Assembly (NCBI RefSeq): GCF_030272615.1
Contig: NC_081407.1
Span: forward strand, 439,485,213 to 439,549,212
Direction of reading: 5' to 3'
From: Cryptomeria japonica
Taxonomy: Eukaryota > Streptophyta > Pinopsida > Cupressales > Cupressaceae
DNA length: 64,000 nucleotides
The notes under the pieces were generated by a model. It saw only the letters and a program-made list of their open reading frames with translations, searched no databases and was not told where the DNA came from. Shown piece by piece: positions 1-12,078 of the stretch; within the stretch, counting starts at the first letter, position 1; each line of letters opens with the position of its first letter. The position numbers were made by a program, and so were the translations under genes.

Positions 1-2900
1 TTAAAAAAAAATTAATTAGTGTATATTTAGCTATATTTCTCTTGGGTATTTTGGCAGGCATTACATCAAATCCTTCAATGATCCTCAACCTTAAGCTGGA
101 GTATGAGAAAGGGGAGACAACTTTCAAAAAATACATAAATCTTAGGAAAAGATTGTTCTGATATTTTTAAAATTCATTCTGAGAGATCATAAAGAAGATA
201 AAATCGAAAACTAAAAACCTAATGAGATTTGCTAGCGAATACCAGTGCCTTATTCATTTGGGTTATAGAGTCTATGAAAAGTGTTACTGAAAATATGATA
301 AAATTTCATCTAATAGATGGTCTAGCCTAAAACAATATTGCCTTACAATATTACTCTACTTATAATCCTTTATCTGAACTTCTTATCAAATCCTATGGAA
401 AGCCTTATTTCCTCTGTAATCTCATTCAAGCGTTTTAATTAACCCCTTGGACTAATGCATTGAATGGAAGAATACATACATCATAACAATGCAATAAACA
501 AACAAAACCCTTGATCCCATTTGCTTAAGAAAAAATGAAATCGCATACAGGAGACTAAAGATTAGGAAAATATATTTGCATTAATATGATAAGCTATCCT
601 TTATCAGATGGTAGCCAACAAATTCAAATATAGAATGACCCACTTGAAAAAGGGGAACCTGCAACTGTTCTATTACTTTTTTGCTCTGCAAAATAACATT
701 ACAGTCCCTGTTATTTTCTACGACTCTCTAGAACTACGTTTGGACCTAACCCTGTAGAAAACATCTATTTTACAAAGATCTTTCTCAAAAAATTTGGATC
801 CTAACTAATGGCCTTGAATTCCCTTTTATAGAAAACAAGGGAGTGACAAGCTTCGGGCCATGAGACACTTGTCAACAACAGATTCATTCTTTGATAATTA
901 TCCCTTAAGGCTGTATACAATTCCATTTCAAAATGTTCATATATCCATGCACTGGCACTTGTGAATCATCATTCTCTAACCAAAAATTGGTAGGAGAAAA
1001 ACTATTTGAGCCATACCATTATCCTTCAGATGGAGTGTGAGATGTTGCATTTTTATCCAATAGAGAATTTCCCTTCCTTAGAAAGGGAAACATGATCTCG
1101 ATAAGAGGTAAAGTTGCCCCTCAAGCTGGAGGAGGAACTCAACCTTCTTGCCTAGGATCAGAGGCAGTGGGAGGGGGAGTTAGAGGGAAAACATAATATG
1201 TTGGGGAGGGGTCACAACTTCCATGCAACTACATGGATGGATTGCTGCCGCTCCCTACCTAGACATGTTCCTTTTTCATTCCTCTACGGGCTCTTTCTTA
1301 GAACCCTCTACCACCTAGAGACAGAGTAGACACAGAGGCTATGCCATGTATGACCTTTCTTCATAAGAAAATGCTTTCACGCCCCCTTTGGAAATCCTCC
1401 CCACTTTTAAATCCCCTATGGTAATAGACATACTCACGCATGAGAGAAAAAATCCATCCGGTATCATAGAGTATATTTCAACTCCATTTACAAGCTTGCT
1501 CAAACATCATTTCTTCTATAGAAAGAAAAATTGCACTTAGAAAATGAAAAGGCTTCATACTCCACCAATTTGATCACCACCTTGTTGTATTTATAGTTGG
1601 AAAATAATTCATCAAGTAGTGCCTATTCTTAAAACATCATCACTTTGGTGTTCTCAATTTACTCTACCAGGTATGGACACTACAATTCATGCATATCACA
1701 TCTACTGTATTCTTCTGTCAAGGTTCATTTGATGCGAATGATTTTATTCTGATCTTATTTCTTTTTTTAGTGTATAGTCTCCTACCTTAGGATCTCCATC
1801 AACAAGCAAATCTTTGAATTCATCAAAGAACTTGTGATTCATCACACTTGAATTGGAAACTTATCCAAATCCTTTCACATCTCTGAACTATCATCTTTGA
1901 CTATCAAATCAATCTTGAATCGACAAGTCTGAATCCCATTCATTCTGACTCTTCCCATGAGCTACGACCAGTGCCTCCAAAATCCCTCCAAACTTCTCAT
2001 TTGAAACTCAGCTGCAGATCTCATCCAACTTGGCAAATCTAACGGTCATTTCTTGCCAACTAAGCAATTTGACTTTCCATCTGTATCTGTGGAAGCACAA
2101 AACCCTGACTGAATAGTGCCATATAATCTTTTGACCAAGCTTTGCCAACAAACTCTCTATAATCCTTCCTGATCAGCTTTGGACATTCTGTAATCTCCCT
2201 GCAACTTCCATCATGGGAATATGAGGGTCGTCTGATATGTTCAATCTTTACCACTCTGCATACTGCCCATCAACTCTTCCAGGATTTAAAAATCGAGCAC
2301 CTTTTACCTCAGGATAAAACATCTTCGTTCATTCTAAGCATGTGCAAATTGATGGGACTTTTAGTAGATCAACCTTTACTGCCTAAGAATTGGTAACACA
2401 ATTCTTTCGACCGGTTACACTGCTAACCTTGTTGTTTTTCACCGATAACACGCGACACAATCTCATTATGTCACGGTCATTAAAATCCTCGCACCTTTTA
2501 TCTCAAGGAAGCGCTACCTGTTGGATCCATCCTATCTTTAACAAACAGTCAAAATATTTAGGACCTTTTGGACTTAGGAAAATACAAGTGCGAGCATAAA
2601 TATTTTAAAAGGGGATTGGTAGTAGGAATGTTATGCGCTTGACTTAGGGAGATTATTATTTGATGAACCGATTGATCAACATTTTGGTTAGGGAATAAGA
2701 TGGCCCCTCTCATGGAAAGGGTACCCTCGGCTTTAAGTGGGAAAAAAGTAACAAAAAAAATATCATTTCTAGGGTTTTCTTCACAAAATGTAAGAATTTT
2801 TGATAAACCCTAAACCCTAGACCTTGGATCGTTCACAGAGGATACAGGTAAAACCTGAAAATCAATGTTTTGAGCTCAAAAATTGAAAATTTTATGCAAT
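1..2900. other. Unassigned AT-rich sequence
   Basis: No reading frame longer than about 70 codons is open on either strand. I recognise no retrotransposon domain, LTR edge, tRNA or rRNA. Short open stretches (for example 2060-2254 minus) show no family motif. It lies where the gag region of element B would be expected, but no gag-like reading frame appears, so B is either 5'-truncated near 2905 or its gag was replaced. Confidence 0.5.
2805..2820 (+). other. Short telomere-like motif (two AAACCCTA units)
   Basis: AAACCCTAAACCCTAG contains two adjacent copies of the plant telomere-type unit (CCCTAAA), equivalent to a telo-box. Two units is too short for an interstitial telomere array. It could be a chance match or a promoter element. 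It lies about 90 bp upstream of the first recognisable base of element B. Confidence 0.35.
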
Positions 2901-2940
2901 CAATTTTCAGAGCTATCAATATGATATCTCTAAAACTGTG

Positions 2941-4189
2941 GCTAATGCATTTGATGCTAGAAGAGATAAGAATGAATGGTTGATTGATAGTAGATGCTCA
3001 AATCATATGACTGGTCATGAAAGAAAATTCATAAAACTTGAAAAGTATGATGGAGGTTTTGCTATATTTGGTGATGACTAGACATCACAAATTGTTGGTA
3101 TTGGCTCAATTACCTTTGATGGAAAGCATATCACTAAAAATATTTATTATGTAAAGGGTTTTCATCATAATCTCTTAGGTGTTGGATAGATGTGCAAAAA
3201 TGGATACAATGTTGTCTTTCAGGATAATGGATGTGAGATTAGAAAGGATTCTAGAACCATTATTGCATTTGGAAGGAGGACAAATGGAAATATGTACCAA
3301 TTGGAAGGAGCTACAAAGCATTTCTTGTTATCACAAATCGATGACAGTTGTCTATGGAACTGGAGGATGTATCATATCAACTTTGGTAATTTGGTATAGA
3401 TTAGCTCAAAGAGTGTAGTAAGAGATTTTCCTAGATTGTCTAAAATGGAAAAGAACATCTACAACAAATGTCAAATAGGAAAGCAGACTAGAAGAACATT
3501 CAGATGAAAGGATTACTCATCCACTTGATTATTAGATTTTGTTCACACAAACCTCTGTGATCTGACTTGGACAAGAAGCCTACAAGGTGAGAGGTATTTT
3601 ATGTTACTAATTGATGATTATTCTAGAATGACTTGGGCTGCATTTCTTAGAGAAAAATCTAAAGAATTAGAAAAGTTCAAGATATTCAAGGAAAAAGTTG
3701 AGAATGAAGTTGGTAGGAAAATCAAGTGTTTAAGGTGTGATAGAGGAAGAGAATTCATCTCGAATGAGTTCAATGAATTTTGTGAAAAGCATGGCATCAA
3801 AAGACAGCTATCAACTTCTTGGACACCTCAACAGAATGGTGTAGTATAATGAATGAACTAGACTATACAGGAAGCAGCTATAACCTTGATAAAAAGGGAA
3901 GAGTTACTTGAAGTCTATTAGAAAGAAGAAATTCACACAACATCATTCAAACTCAACAGAGTTCTATACTGAAGGAAGTATGGTAAGACATCTTATGAAT
4001 TATGGTATGGTAGAACTTCGATAGTAAAATATTTCAAAGTTTTTGGAAGAAAGTGTTATATTAGGAGAGATGAAGAAAATCTTGGAAAGTTTGACATTAG
4101 AACAGATGAAGGAATATTCTTGGGTTACTCAACAAAGAGTCAGGCATATCGATATTTTAATGAAAGGCTGAACAAGATTATTGAAAGTG
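2941..4189 (+). pseudogene. Element B protease-integrase segment (Ty1/copia), nonsense-riddled
   Basis: One frame reads through copia protease, the GAG-pre-integrase zinc region and the integrase core. The protease motif is WLIDSRCSNHMTG near 2977, with the family DSG changed to DSR. Integrase landmarks are VHTNLCD, FMLLIDDYSRM (3598-3632), the CDRGREF block (3736) and TPQQNGVV (3826). The segment ends with KYFKVFGRKCYIRRDE and FLGYSTKSQAYRYFNERLN. About ten in-frame stops (for example 3079, 3187, 3400, 3847) interrupt it, but no frameshift was seen over 1.2 kb. The stops mostly replace Gln, Arg or Trp codons of the related copies, which fits C-to-T decay. The frame is cut by element C within the integrase-RT linker and resumes in phase at 9659. 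Confidence 0.88.
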
Positions 4190-4193
4190 TATT

Positions 4194-4239
4194 AGATAAT
4201 GTGTTTTTCCATAGATAAAGATAATGTGTTTTTCCATAG
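4194..4239. repeat. 25-bp tandem duplication at the truncated end of C
   Basis: The string AGATAATGTGTTTTTCCATAG occurs at 4194-4214 and again at 4219-4239, a period of 25 bp. It sits between the TSD-proximal 6 bp and the polypurine-like tract of C, where D has only one related unit near 37168. It probably marks the repair event that removed the 3' LTR. Confidence 0.8.
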
Positions 4240-4428
4240 AAATCTCTCCCCCTTTGACATCAAATGCCAAGGCAATAAAACCAAATACAACCAGTTCAAA
4301 GAAATTATCACAAAATACCAACTTATCAATTTATCCAACTACTCTCCCTGAGAAGTAGCTCTCCTCATCAAAGCCAAAAAAAAGATTTCTTTGTTAAGTC
4401 TATCAGTCTGATGCCATGCTCCAACTGT

Positions 4429-6243
4429 CTAAGTTTCTACCGGTGAGGGTATAACTCCAAGCTGCTCTCTTAGATATTCAAAAGTTTCCTTAGGCAAAGG
4501 TTTAGTAAAGATATCTGCAATCTGCTCTTTAGTATTCACATAAACCAATTTTAGTTCTTTTGCTTCAACAGTTTCTTTTAGAAAATTGAATTTGATAGAA
4601 ACATGTTTAGTTTTTGAGTGAAATACTGGATTCTTTGATATATCAATTGTTGTCATATTATCATAGTAAATGATTATAGGTTCTTTGAATTTTACCTTTA
4701 TGTCCTTCAACTTTTGCTTAATCCATAATACCTATGTATAATTAGTTGTTGCTGCAACATATTCTGATTCTATTGTTGATAAAGATGTACAACTCTATTT
4801 CTTGCTCAGCTAAGAGATTAATCTGCTACCAAGAAAAAATGCTCCGTCGGTGGTGCTTTTCCTGTCATCTACATCTCCTACCCAATTTGCATCTGTGTAT
4901 GCACATAAATCAAATTTTTCATCTCTGGGATACAATAAACCAAGATTTGTAGTTCCTTGTAGATACCGAAAAATCCTTTTCACTGCTGATTCATGATTTT
5001 CTTTAGGATTACTCTGAAATCTTGAAACAATACATACTACATTCATAATATCAGGTCTTGTTTGTGTCAAATACAATAAACCTCCTATCATAGACTTGTA
5101 CCTAGTCGAATTAACAGGTGTTGATTCATCCTTCAAAGATAATTTATCAGTTGTAGTCATAGGTGTGCTTACCGGTTTAGAGTTTTCCATGCCAAATTTC
5201 TTTAGTAATTCCTTCAAGTACTTTGATTGATTTATGAATATACCTTTATCAGTCTGTGAAATCAGCAATCCTAAAAAGAATTTTATCTCTCCAGTCATAG
5301 ACATTTCAAATTCTTCCTGCATCTTATTAGAAAAGTCTTTACACAATCCATCTTTGCCTCCAAAGATTATATCATTAACAAAAACTTCAATAACCAAGAT
5401 GTCATCATTAGTTACTTTGTTATAGAGATTTTTGTCAGCATTAACTTTAGTAAAACTAATCTTCAAAAGATATTTGTCCAATCTAGCATACCAAGCTCTA
5501 GGATCTTGCTTCAATCCATTTAAAGCTTTCGTTAACCTGCAAACCATATCTTTGTCATCTGTCAAAGAAAATCCATCAGGTTGTTCAATGTAAACTTCTT
5601 CTTCTAGATCACCATTCAGAAATGCACATTTAACATCCATTTGATATACTTTATAGTTCTTATGTGCTGCAAAAGCTAAGAATAATCTGACTACCTCAAT
5701 TCTAGCTACCAGTGCAAAGGTTTCATTATAATCAATTCCTTCTTTTTGTGAATATCCCTTACACACTAATCTTTCTTTATTTCTGATTACCTTACTATCT
5801 TCAACAAGTTTATTTCTGAATACCCATTTAGATCCAATTACATTTTTGTCTTTAGGCCGGGGAACTAATGTCCATGTGTTATTCTTTTCAATTTGTTCCA
5901 ATTCATCTTCCATAGATTTAATCCAATATTTATCTTCAAATGCCTCATTAATAGTTGTTAGTTCAATTTGAGAAATAAGACATACCTCTTCATTTGCCAG
6001 TCTTCGTCTAGTCATAACTCCTTGATATTTGTTCCCAATTATCTAATTTTCAGAGTGATTCAATCTTACATACCAGGGTGTTTTTACTTGCTGCTGTTCT
6101 TCAGTCACTATGGAATTCTCAGATGATGTCAGTGTGACTGGATCAACATTCTGTACTGGTGTGTTCATAGTAGGTTCATTTGTGATTATATCAACTATCA
6201 GTTCAAAGTCTATAGACCTTCTAAACTGTTCATCAATCTTCAC
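4429..6243 (-). pseudogene. Element C reverse transcriptase-RNase H (Ty1/copia)
   Basis: The frame reads leftward from the linker (VRLNHSEN near 6050) through copia RT and RNase H. RT landmarks are [38 protein letters not shown] and [20 protein letters not shown]. The catalytic motif is [10 protein letters not shown] near 5350: the first Asp of the copia VDD motif is Asn, so the polymerase should be inactive. The long open stretch is 4810-6015. RNase H follows ([27 protein letters not shown], then ADIFTKPLPKETFEYLREQLGV) to the stop at 4429, with stops near 4738-4810. It is one frame away from the integrase segment because of a 1-nt deletion near 6269. Confidence 0.92.
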
Positions 6244-6244
6244 A

Positions 6245-7475
6245 TTTGCACTTTCAATGATTTCTGCAATCTCTTATTAAAACATCTATATGCCTTGCTC
6301 TTAGATGAATAACCAAGAAATATTCCTTCATCACTTCTAGGATCAAATTTGCCAATATACTCATCTCTTCTAATATAGCATTTACTTCCAAATATTCTGA
6401 AATATTTAAGAGTAGGAGTATTACCAAACCATAGTTCATGAGGGGTTTTATCACCTTTGATGTGAACATTGTTGAATGTATAAATTGTTGTATTGACTGC
6501 TTCTCTCCAATACACATGAGGTAGATTTTCTTCTGATATCATGCTTCTAGCTACATCCAAAATAGTTATGTTCTTCCTTTCCACAACTCCATTTTGTTGG
6601 GGTGTCTGAGGTGCTGATAACTATCTTTTAATTCCATTCACTTCACAGAATGTATTAAATTTCTTAGATGTGAATTCACCTCCTTGATCTGATCTCAAGC
6701 ATTTGATTTTCTTACCGGTTTCATTCTCTACTATCACCTTGAATAGTTTGAACTTCCCAAAAGCTTCCGATTTCTCCATGAGAAAAGTAACTCAACACAT
6801 TCTAGAGTAGTCATCAATGATTATCATAAAATATCTATCTCCTTGTAATCTTCTAGTTCTTGCTGGACCACATAAATCAATATGAATTAAGTCAAGAACA
6901 TTATTGGATTTTTATGGTATACTCTTAAAAGAAGTTCTAACTTGCTTTCCAAATTGACATTCCTTACATACCGAATTGTGAGGTTTAACAATCTTAGGTA
7001 AATCTCTTACTGCCTTAGTTGTACTGATTTTCACAATGCAATCAAAATTTACATGACACAGTCTCTTATGCCATAACCAACTTCCATCAATATTTGCAAT
7101 CAAGCATGTCTTCTCATTTTTATTCAAATGAAAGATATTACTTCTAGTCTGATTACCAGTTGAAATTTCCAAGCCAGTTCTAGTCATGATTTTGCATTTA
7201 CCATTCTTGAATTGTAATTGAAACCCCTTTTCAACTAATTGACCAACACTCAAAATATTATGCTTCAGACCTTCAACAAAGTAAACACTATCAGTATTAT
7301 GCTTACCATCAAAAGATATAGTGCCTTTTCCTCTGATCAAACAAGCTTTGTCATCTCCAAATCTTACTAGACCTCCATTGTATTCCTGAAAGGTTAAGAA
7401 TTTACTCTTATCATTAGTCATATGATGTGAACATCCGGAATAAAAAATCCATTCATCTTTATCTTCAATTTTAGC
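6245..7475 (-). pseudogene. Element C protease-integrase (Ty1/copia)
   Basis: This segment begins with the protease motif WIFYSGCSHHMTN near 7450. The family has D before SGCS and C has Tyr, so the catalytic Asp is lost. GAG-pre-integrase follows (HNILSVGQLVEKGF; LWHKRLCHVNF and CKECQFGKQ form the HHCC zinc site). The integrase core has LIHIDLCGPARTR, FMIIIDDYSRM, LRSDQGGEF and TPQQNGVVERKN. The C-terminal part is KYFRIFGSKCYIRRDE and FLGYSSKSKAYRCFNKRLQ. Stops occur near 6625 and 6912. A 1-nt deletion near 6269 shifts the frame just before the linker to RT. Confidence 0.9.
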
Positions 7476-7631
7476 TACCAGGGCCTGCTCTACTGGTTGA
7501 ATAGTAGGTGCCAGTTGATCTTCTGTTATAGTAACAAAATATCATCCATTGTCTATCAGTTCCTCATCAGAATCATCAGTAACTCCTTCATCAACATAGT
7601 AACATGATTTGTCTTTGTTCTTCTTAAATAT

Positions 7632-8561
7632 TTACCTTTGATATTTAGGGTTAGGCTTGTATATCCTTTTAGCTTCTTCTTTCAATCTTGCATGTCTATC
7701 AAGACACCTAAAAGCCATATGACCAATCTTATTATAGTTAAAACATTTAAATGGTGCTTTACCTTCATACTTACTTCCAACTGGACCTTTAGGCATTTTC
7801 CTTGCAAATAGTGCTTCAAGCTCTTCCAGTTCTTCATTCTCCTTTCTAATTTCTTCAAGTTCTCTTGCATAAAAGGATTTCCAATCAGATTTTTCAGATG
7901 ATGATGATGATGATGCTTTGAAAGCTAAATTTGTCTTAATAGTAGCAATAGGACCAAATTCCTCAAGTTCAAAAGCTGAAAGTTTTCCAACCAAAGTGTC
8001 TCTAGATACGGATGCATTAGCCATTGTTCTCAATTCATTTATAGTAGTAATTTTCATTTTATATGCCAGTGGCAATGCTCTTAAGACTTTAGAAACAATT
8101 TCATCTTCACTTAAGGTTCCTCCACAATATTGTATACCCAAAATGATTTCATTTACTCTTTCCATAAAAGCAGAAATCCTTTCATCTTCTTCCATTTTCA
8201 AATTTTCATACCTGACCCTGAAGCATTCCAATTTTGCAATTTTGACTGTGGTATCACCTTCATTCAGTGTCTCCAATTTATCCCAAATAGCTTTAGCAGT
8301 AGATCTATCTAATAATCCCATGATTTACTGGTCTGACAATGCGCTCAAAAGTGCTTCTCGTGCTTTGCAATCATTTTCCTCATCTTTAGCCAAGGTTGGT
8401 GGATTAGGTTGACCTTGAGTAGGAACAATATAACCATTCTTTGTAACATCCCATATGTCTTTCCCAATGCAATTCATATGTTTCTCCATTCTGATCTTCC
8501 ATATGCCACAGTTGGTTCCATCAAGCTTCAGACTAACCTTCCTGAAATAGTTAGTAGACAT
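7632..8561 (-). pseudogene. Element C gag (copia UBN2-type) with altered zinc knuckle
   Basis: The start is the ATG at 8561 (MSTNYFRKVSLKLDGTN), 44 bp after the primer-binding site. The UBN2-type gag core has IWDKLETLNEGDTTVKIAKL, RVRYENLKMEEDE, FMERVNEIILGI and LSEDEIVSKVLRALP. An acidic linker follows, then a zinc knuckle near 7740 reading CFNYNKIGHMAFRC, in which the second Cys of CX2CX4HX4C is Tyr. One stop at 8325 interrupts it. The open frame ends at 7632 with YKPNPKYQR. Gag would coat the element RNA in a cytoplasmic particle. It is closely related to D gag at 20955-21684 and 33734-33905. Confidence 0.9.
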
Positions 8562-8604
8562 TAGATCTCCTCAAGCTGTTAAACTTCCACAAAAAGAGAA
8601 CTAG

Positions 8605-8616
8605 GCTTTGATACCA
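8605..8616 (-). other. Primer-binding site of C
   Basis: On the minus strand this reads TGGTATCAAAGC, two bases inside the LTR end. It differs by one base from TGGTATCAGAGC, the complement of the plant initiator-Met tRNA 3' end used by many copia elements. Confidence 0.85.
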
Positions 8617-8618
8617 AT

Positions 8619-9653
8619 TGTTAGGTCCTAGAGGAAACTGAGAGGGGGGGGGGGGGGGGTGAATCAGTTGTCTAATAAATATATATAATAAAACTAACTT
8701 AACCAAACTTTAATTCCGGTAGACAGTTTAACAGTTAATTGCAGTACCGGTAACATTTAATGCATGAAACAAAAAGAAAAATAGCATAGACAATACATAA
8801 CACAATTATTTGTACGTGGAAACCCGGTAAGGGGAAAAACTACGGTGGAAAAACTTACCCACAATCAGATGATACTACTGCATATAGTATGTGTGTACAA
8901 TATGCAGTCTGCAGATGAAGAAAGGCCAACTGCCAAGAGCTCACTGTTCAATCACAAAATGGGAGTCACACTAACTACAATTGGATGGTTAAATCCAATG
9001 ATAATGGACTACTCAAAATAGCATCTTCATATGTTGGATTCAGTACCGATTAAGCTCTGATTTGCCTTCTTCAAACTTTCCTTCAATCTTGAATGATGTC
9101 TGCATGTATAGCTCTGCTTATATTCACATATACCTTATTACAATCTTTTTTCACACACTTCTATTAATCTCATAAATGAGATCTTACATTTATACCATAA
9201 CCTAAGGCCAAATGAGTAGGTCAGCTCACTAAGATATTACAATAAAATCAATTACACATGAATCAATATGTGATAAATGATGTCAGATAAATGCATTTGC
9301 AATAATAATAAATCATCTTCATAACATGTTGTGCTGATCTGGAATAGATAAGCTTGTCGGTGCATATCCTGGCCGGTAACAACAAATATGCAAACGCGAT
9401 TCGAACAATGAAAAAATTACCAAGACCAAGTGTCCAAATGATGTCTTCAACATAACCAAGTAATATCCAGATGATAATAGATCATCCTCAGTGCCAGTGA
9501 ACAATATAATCCTACTGGTGAACCAGATACCGGTGACTGTGCATGTCACTAAACATGCTAGTGAACATAACCAAAGATCTCCAAGAGTTCTCAAGTGTTG
9601 ACAAGTGTTGACATCAATGCCAAAACCATATCAACATATCCAAAATACCAACA
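8619..9653 (-). repeat. 5' LTR of C (about 1,035 bp)
   Basis: On the minus strand it begins TGTTGGTATTTTGG at 9653 and ends CCTAACA at 8619. It contains a 16-G run (16 C in sense) at 8644-8659 next to the shared GATTCAC motif, and the copia LTR box (TTTCCACGT type, minus) near 8815-8855. It closely resembles the D LTRs. Confidence 0.9.
9187..9194 (-). promoter_or_regulatory. TATA-like box in the C LTR
   Basis: TATAAATG on the minus strand, in the same LTR position and context (GGTTATGGTATAAATG) as in both D LTRs. It is the likely core promoter. This is inferred from position and conservation. Confidence 0.5.
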
Positions 9654-10857
9654 AAGTGCAAGTATAAAATTTGATGAGAACACCTCAAAGGAATCAGAAA
9701 TAGTAGTAGGATATGAATGAGATAAATTTAGAGAAAAGGAAAGGAAGGAAGAAACCAGGAATAAATAAAAGAATGACCAAGATGCTCTGGCATTTGCATC
9801 CAAGACTCCTAGGTATGTCAAGAAGGATTGCTCAAAAGATTAGATCATTGGAGACAAGAGTAAGGGTGTTATCACAAGAAGCAAAGTAGCACAAGAACAA
9901 GTTTTGTTATGTTTGATATCTGAAACTGAGCCAAAGGCAGTTGAGGAAGCCTGCAAAGATTAGAATTGGATGAAGGCAATGAAAAAGGAATTAGGGAAGA
10001 TTGAGAAAAACCATACATGGGAATTAGTCAGTAGACCAAAATACAAGAATGTAATCGATACTAAATGGGTATTCTGGAACAAGCTAGATGAAGATGGAAA
10101 GGTTGTGAGGAATAAGGCAAGGTTAGTTTGCAAAGGATACACTTAGATTGAAGGTATTGACTTTGATGAAACCTATGTCTCAGTTGCAAGAATGGAGGCA
10201 ATCTGGATGTTTCTGGCATTTGCAACATTCAAGGATTTCAAGGTTTATCAGATGGATGTGAAATCATAATTTTTGAATGGAGAGTTAAAAGAAGTTTACA
10301 TTGAACATCTGGAAGGATTCAAGTTGAAGGATGATCCGAACATCGTTTGCATATTGGAGAAGGATTTGTATGGGTAGAAACAAGCTCCTAGAGCTTGGTA
10401 TGGGAGATTAGACAAGTACCTAACTAATCAAGGATTTTAGAAGGGTTCAACGGATAGTAACTTATACTTCAAGAGAAAATTAGGTAAACTTATGGTTGTG
10501 GTAGTATATGTTGATGAAATAATCTTTGGAGGAAATGGTGTGTGCAAAATATTTGCTATTACAATGCAGGAAGAATTTGAACTGTCCATGATCAGTGAGA
10601 TGAATTTTTTCCTTGGATTGCAATTTAATCAGAGTGATAAAAGAATTTTCATTTCTTAGTCTAAGTATGTCAAAGAATTGTTGAAGAAGTTTGGGTTGGA
10701 GAACTCCAAACCAATATGTACACCTATGACTACTGAATGTAAGTTAACTAAGGAAGATAAATCTCCTAAGGTAGATGCAAGTTGGTATAGGTCAATGATT
10801 GGAGGACTATCATATTTGACTATTATGAGACCGAATATCATGTATGCAGTATGTTTG
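9654..10857 (+). pseudogene. Element B reverse transcriptase segment (Ty1/copia)
   Basis: The frame resumes at the C TSD and runs in one phase: linker with TPRYV, then GDKSKGVITRSK and SETEPKAVEEACKD. RT core landmarks are NHTWELVSRPKYKNVIDTKW, ARLVCKGYT, YQMDVKS, PRAWYGRLDKYL and the catalytic motif YVDEIIFGG near 10510, in which the second Asp is Glu. It continues with [25 protein letters not shown] and YRSMIGGLSYLTIMRPNIMYAVC, then is broken at 10857 by element H. Stops occur at about ten places (for example 9841, 10144, 10267, 10375, 10438). The next RT/RNase H residues continue at 18596. Confidence 0.9.
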
Positions 10858-12059
10858 TGTAGCGTCCTAAAATTGTGACACTTGCAATTTCGACTGCATT
10901 TCGGTCTTCACGATGGCGACGCAATACGCAACCTGAATGGAGACCCCGAAACCTGATTATGACACTAAAAACTGCATTTTTCAAGCACCCTGGCCTGAAC
11001 CTCCTTGCACCCTGCTGTCCCGGGAGGTGGGACCAGAGCGCCCAGCGCCCTGGTCCCCAGGACCATGGCGCCCAGCGCCCTGGTCCTTGGGTCCTATTTT
11101 GGGCCCGGTCTCCTAAGGGGTCTCGGGTCTTTTTGTTTGCAATTTGGAAATTATCATTTCCTGGTCGGCCTAAGGTCGGGAAAATCAGTCTATCAGCCCT
11201 AAATGACAAGTATATAAACTACATTTTTCTCTTTCATTCGATATATGATGGAAAGAGCGTGGAAACTATACTCAAGCATTCAAGCATTCAAGCATTCCTT
11301 CTAAGTTTCCATTCAAGGCTAAGTGTTGCATTCAAGACAAGGATTCAACCATTGAAGAGGAGATCACTTACAACATACTACTACAACATCTATACCTTCG
11401 CACATAAGGATACAAACATCCTTACAACAAGGTATTAGTATTTGTTTTACATTACAAACATTTACATTTACAGCATTGCTCATTTCTTGGTTAATTCCAA
11501 AACTGGGGTTTGACCTAAAGGCAAACCCCTAATCCCTAACCCCCCAATCGTCTTCACTTTTCTGTGTGTAGGTTGTAGGTACGCGGTTGAAATTGAAGAT
11601 CTGGAATCCTTGTGTAGAGACGAACAGATCCCCCTTCGTTTCACGGATTTTTCGGAGGACCGTGGCACTCGGGCGCCATTGTCCCGGCAACTTTCGCTCA
11701 AATTTGCAGGACAACACCGTATCGACATTTTACTGCTAATTCCAGGTCCGCAGCTTCATACTGTATTCCTATCTCAGTTTATAAGCGAAACTTTCTCACT
11801 TTCTATGCATTCCTAGCTTAATTCTTCTATGCACATTCTTTACAAAAGAGGGTAGCCTTGCTGTCATAACCCTTGAAACTCATTTAGCATCCAATCTTGC
11901 ATTGCGTGGGATTGGATCTTGTGGGTTTCAACCCCTCTTTTGAATGTAAAGTCTCTCCCCTAAGTGAAAACCATCAACCCTAGTGAATCTCCCTTCTCTC
12001 TCCTTGGAGTTGGAAGAGGGGAGAGCAACTAGGGTTCGATCGCGATTTTTTGCTTTACA
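10858..12059 (+). repeat. 5' LTR of H (1,202 bp)
   Basis: It starts TGTAGCGTCCTAAAATTGTGAC and ends GCTTTACA. Relative to the 3' LTR it carries an extra tandem copy of a GC-rich unit (CAGCGCCCTGGTCC) at about 11036-11092. It contains a TATA box at 11211. Confidence 0.93.
11211..11218 (+). promoter_or_regulatory. TATA box in the H 5' LTR
   Basis: TATATAAA, about 350 bp into the LTR, identical in the 3' LTR at 17728-17735. Inferred core promoter. Confidence 0.6.
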
Positions 12060-12062
12060 TTT

Positions 12063-12078
12063 TGGTGAACCTGACGTG
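12063..12078 (+). other. Primer-binding site of H
   Basis: TGGTGAACCTGACGTG begins three bases after the LTR end. The leading TGG pairs with a tRNA CCA end. The tRNA identity was not determined; it is not the initiator-Met site used by the copia elements here. Confidence 0.65.

Larger units (their letters stand above)
4190..9653 (-). mobile_element. Element C: Ty1/copia, full 5' LTR but no 3' LTR
   Basis: C reads leftward: 5' LTR 8619-9653, primer-binding site 8605-8616, gag 8561-7632, protease-integrase, RT-RNase H ending at 4429, then a polypurine-like tract at 4240-4258. The TSD is AAGTG (4185-4189 and 9654-9658), and removing C plus one copy restores B's frame. The left end lacks the expected LTR of about 1 kb; only TATTAG, resembling the LTR terminus TGTTAG, abuts the TSD. 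LTR and protein similarity place C in the same family as D. Confidence 0.88.

Noticed and set aside
2060-2254. 64-codon minus-strand frame
   Set aside because: No recognisable motif, no supporting neighbours and stops immediately around it.
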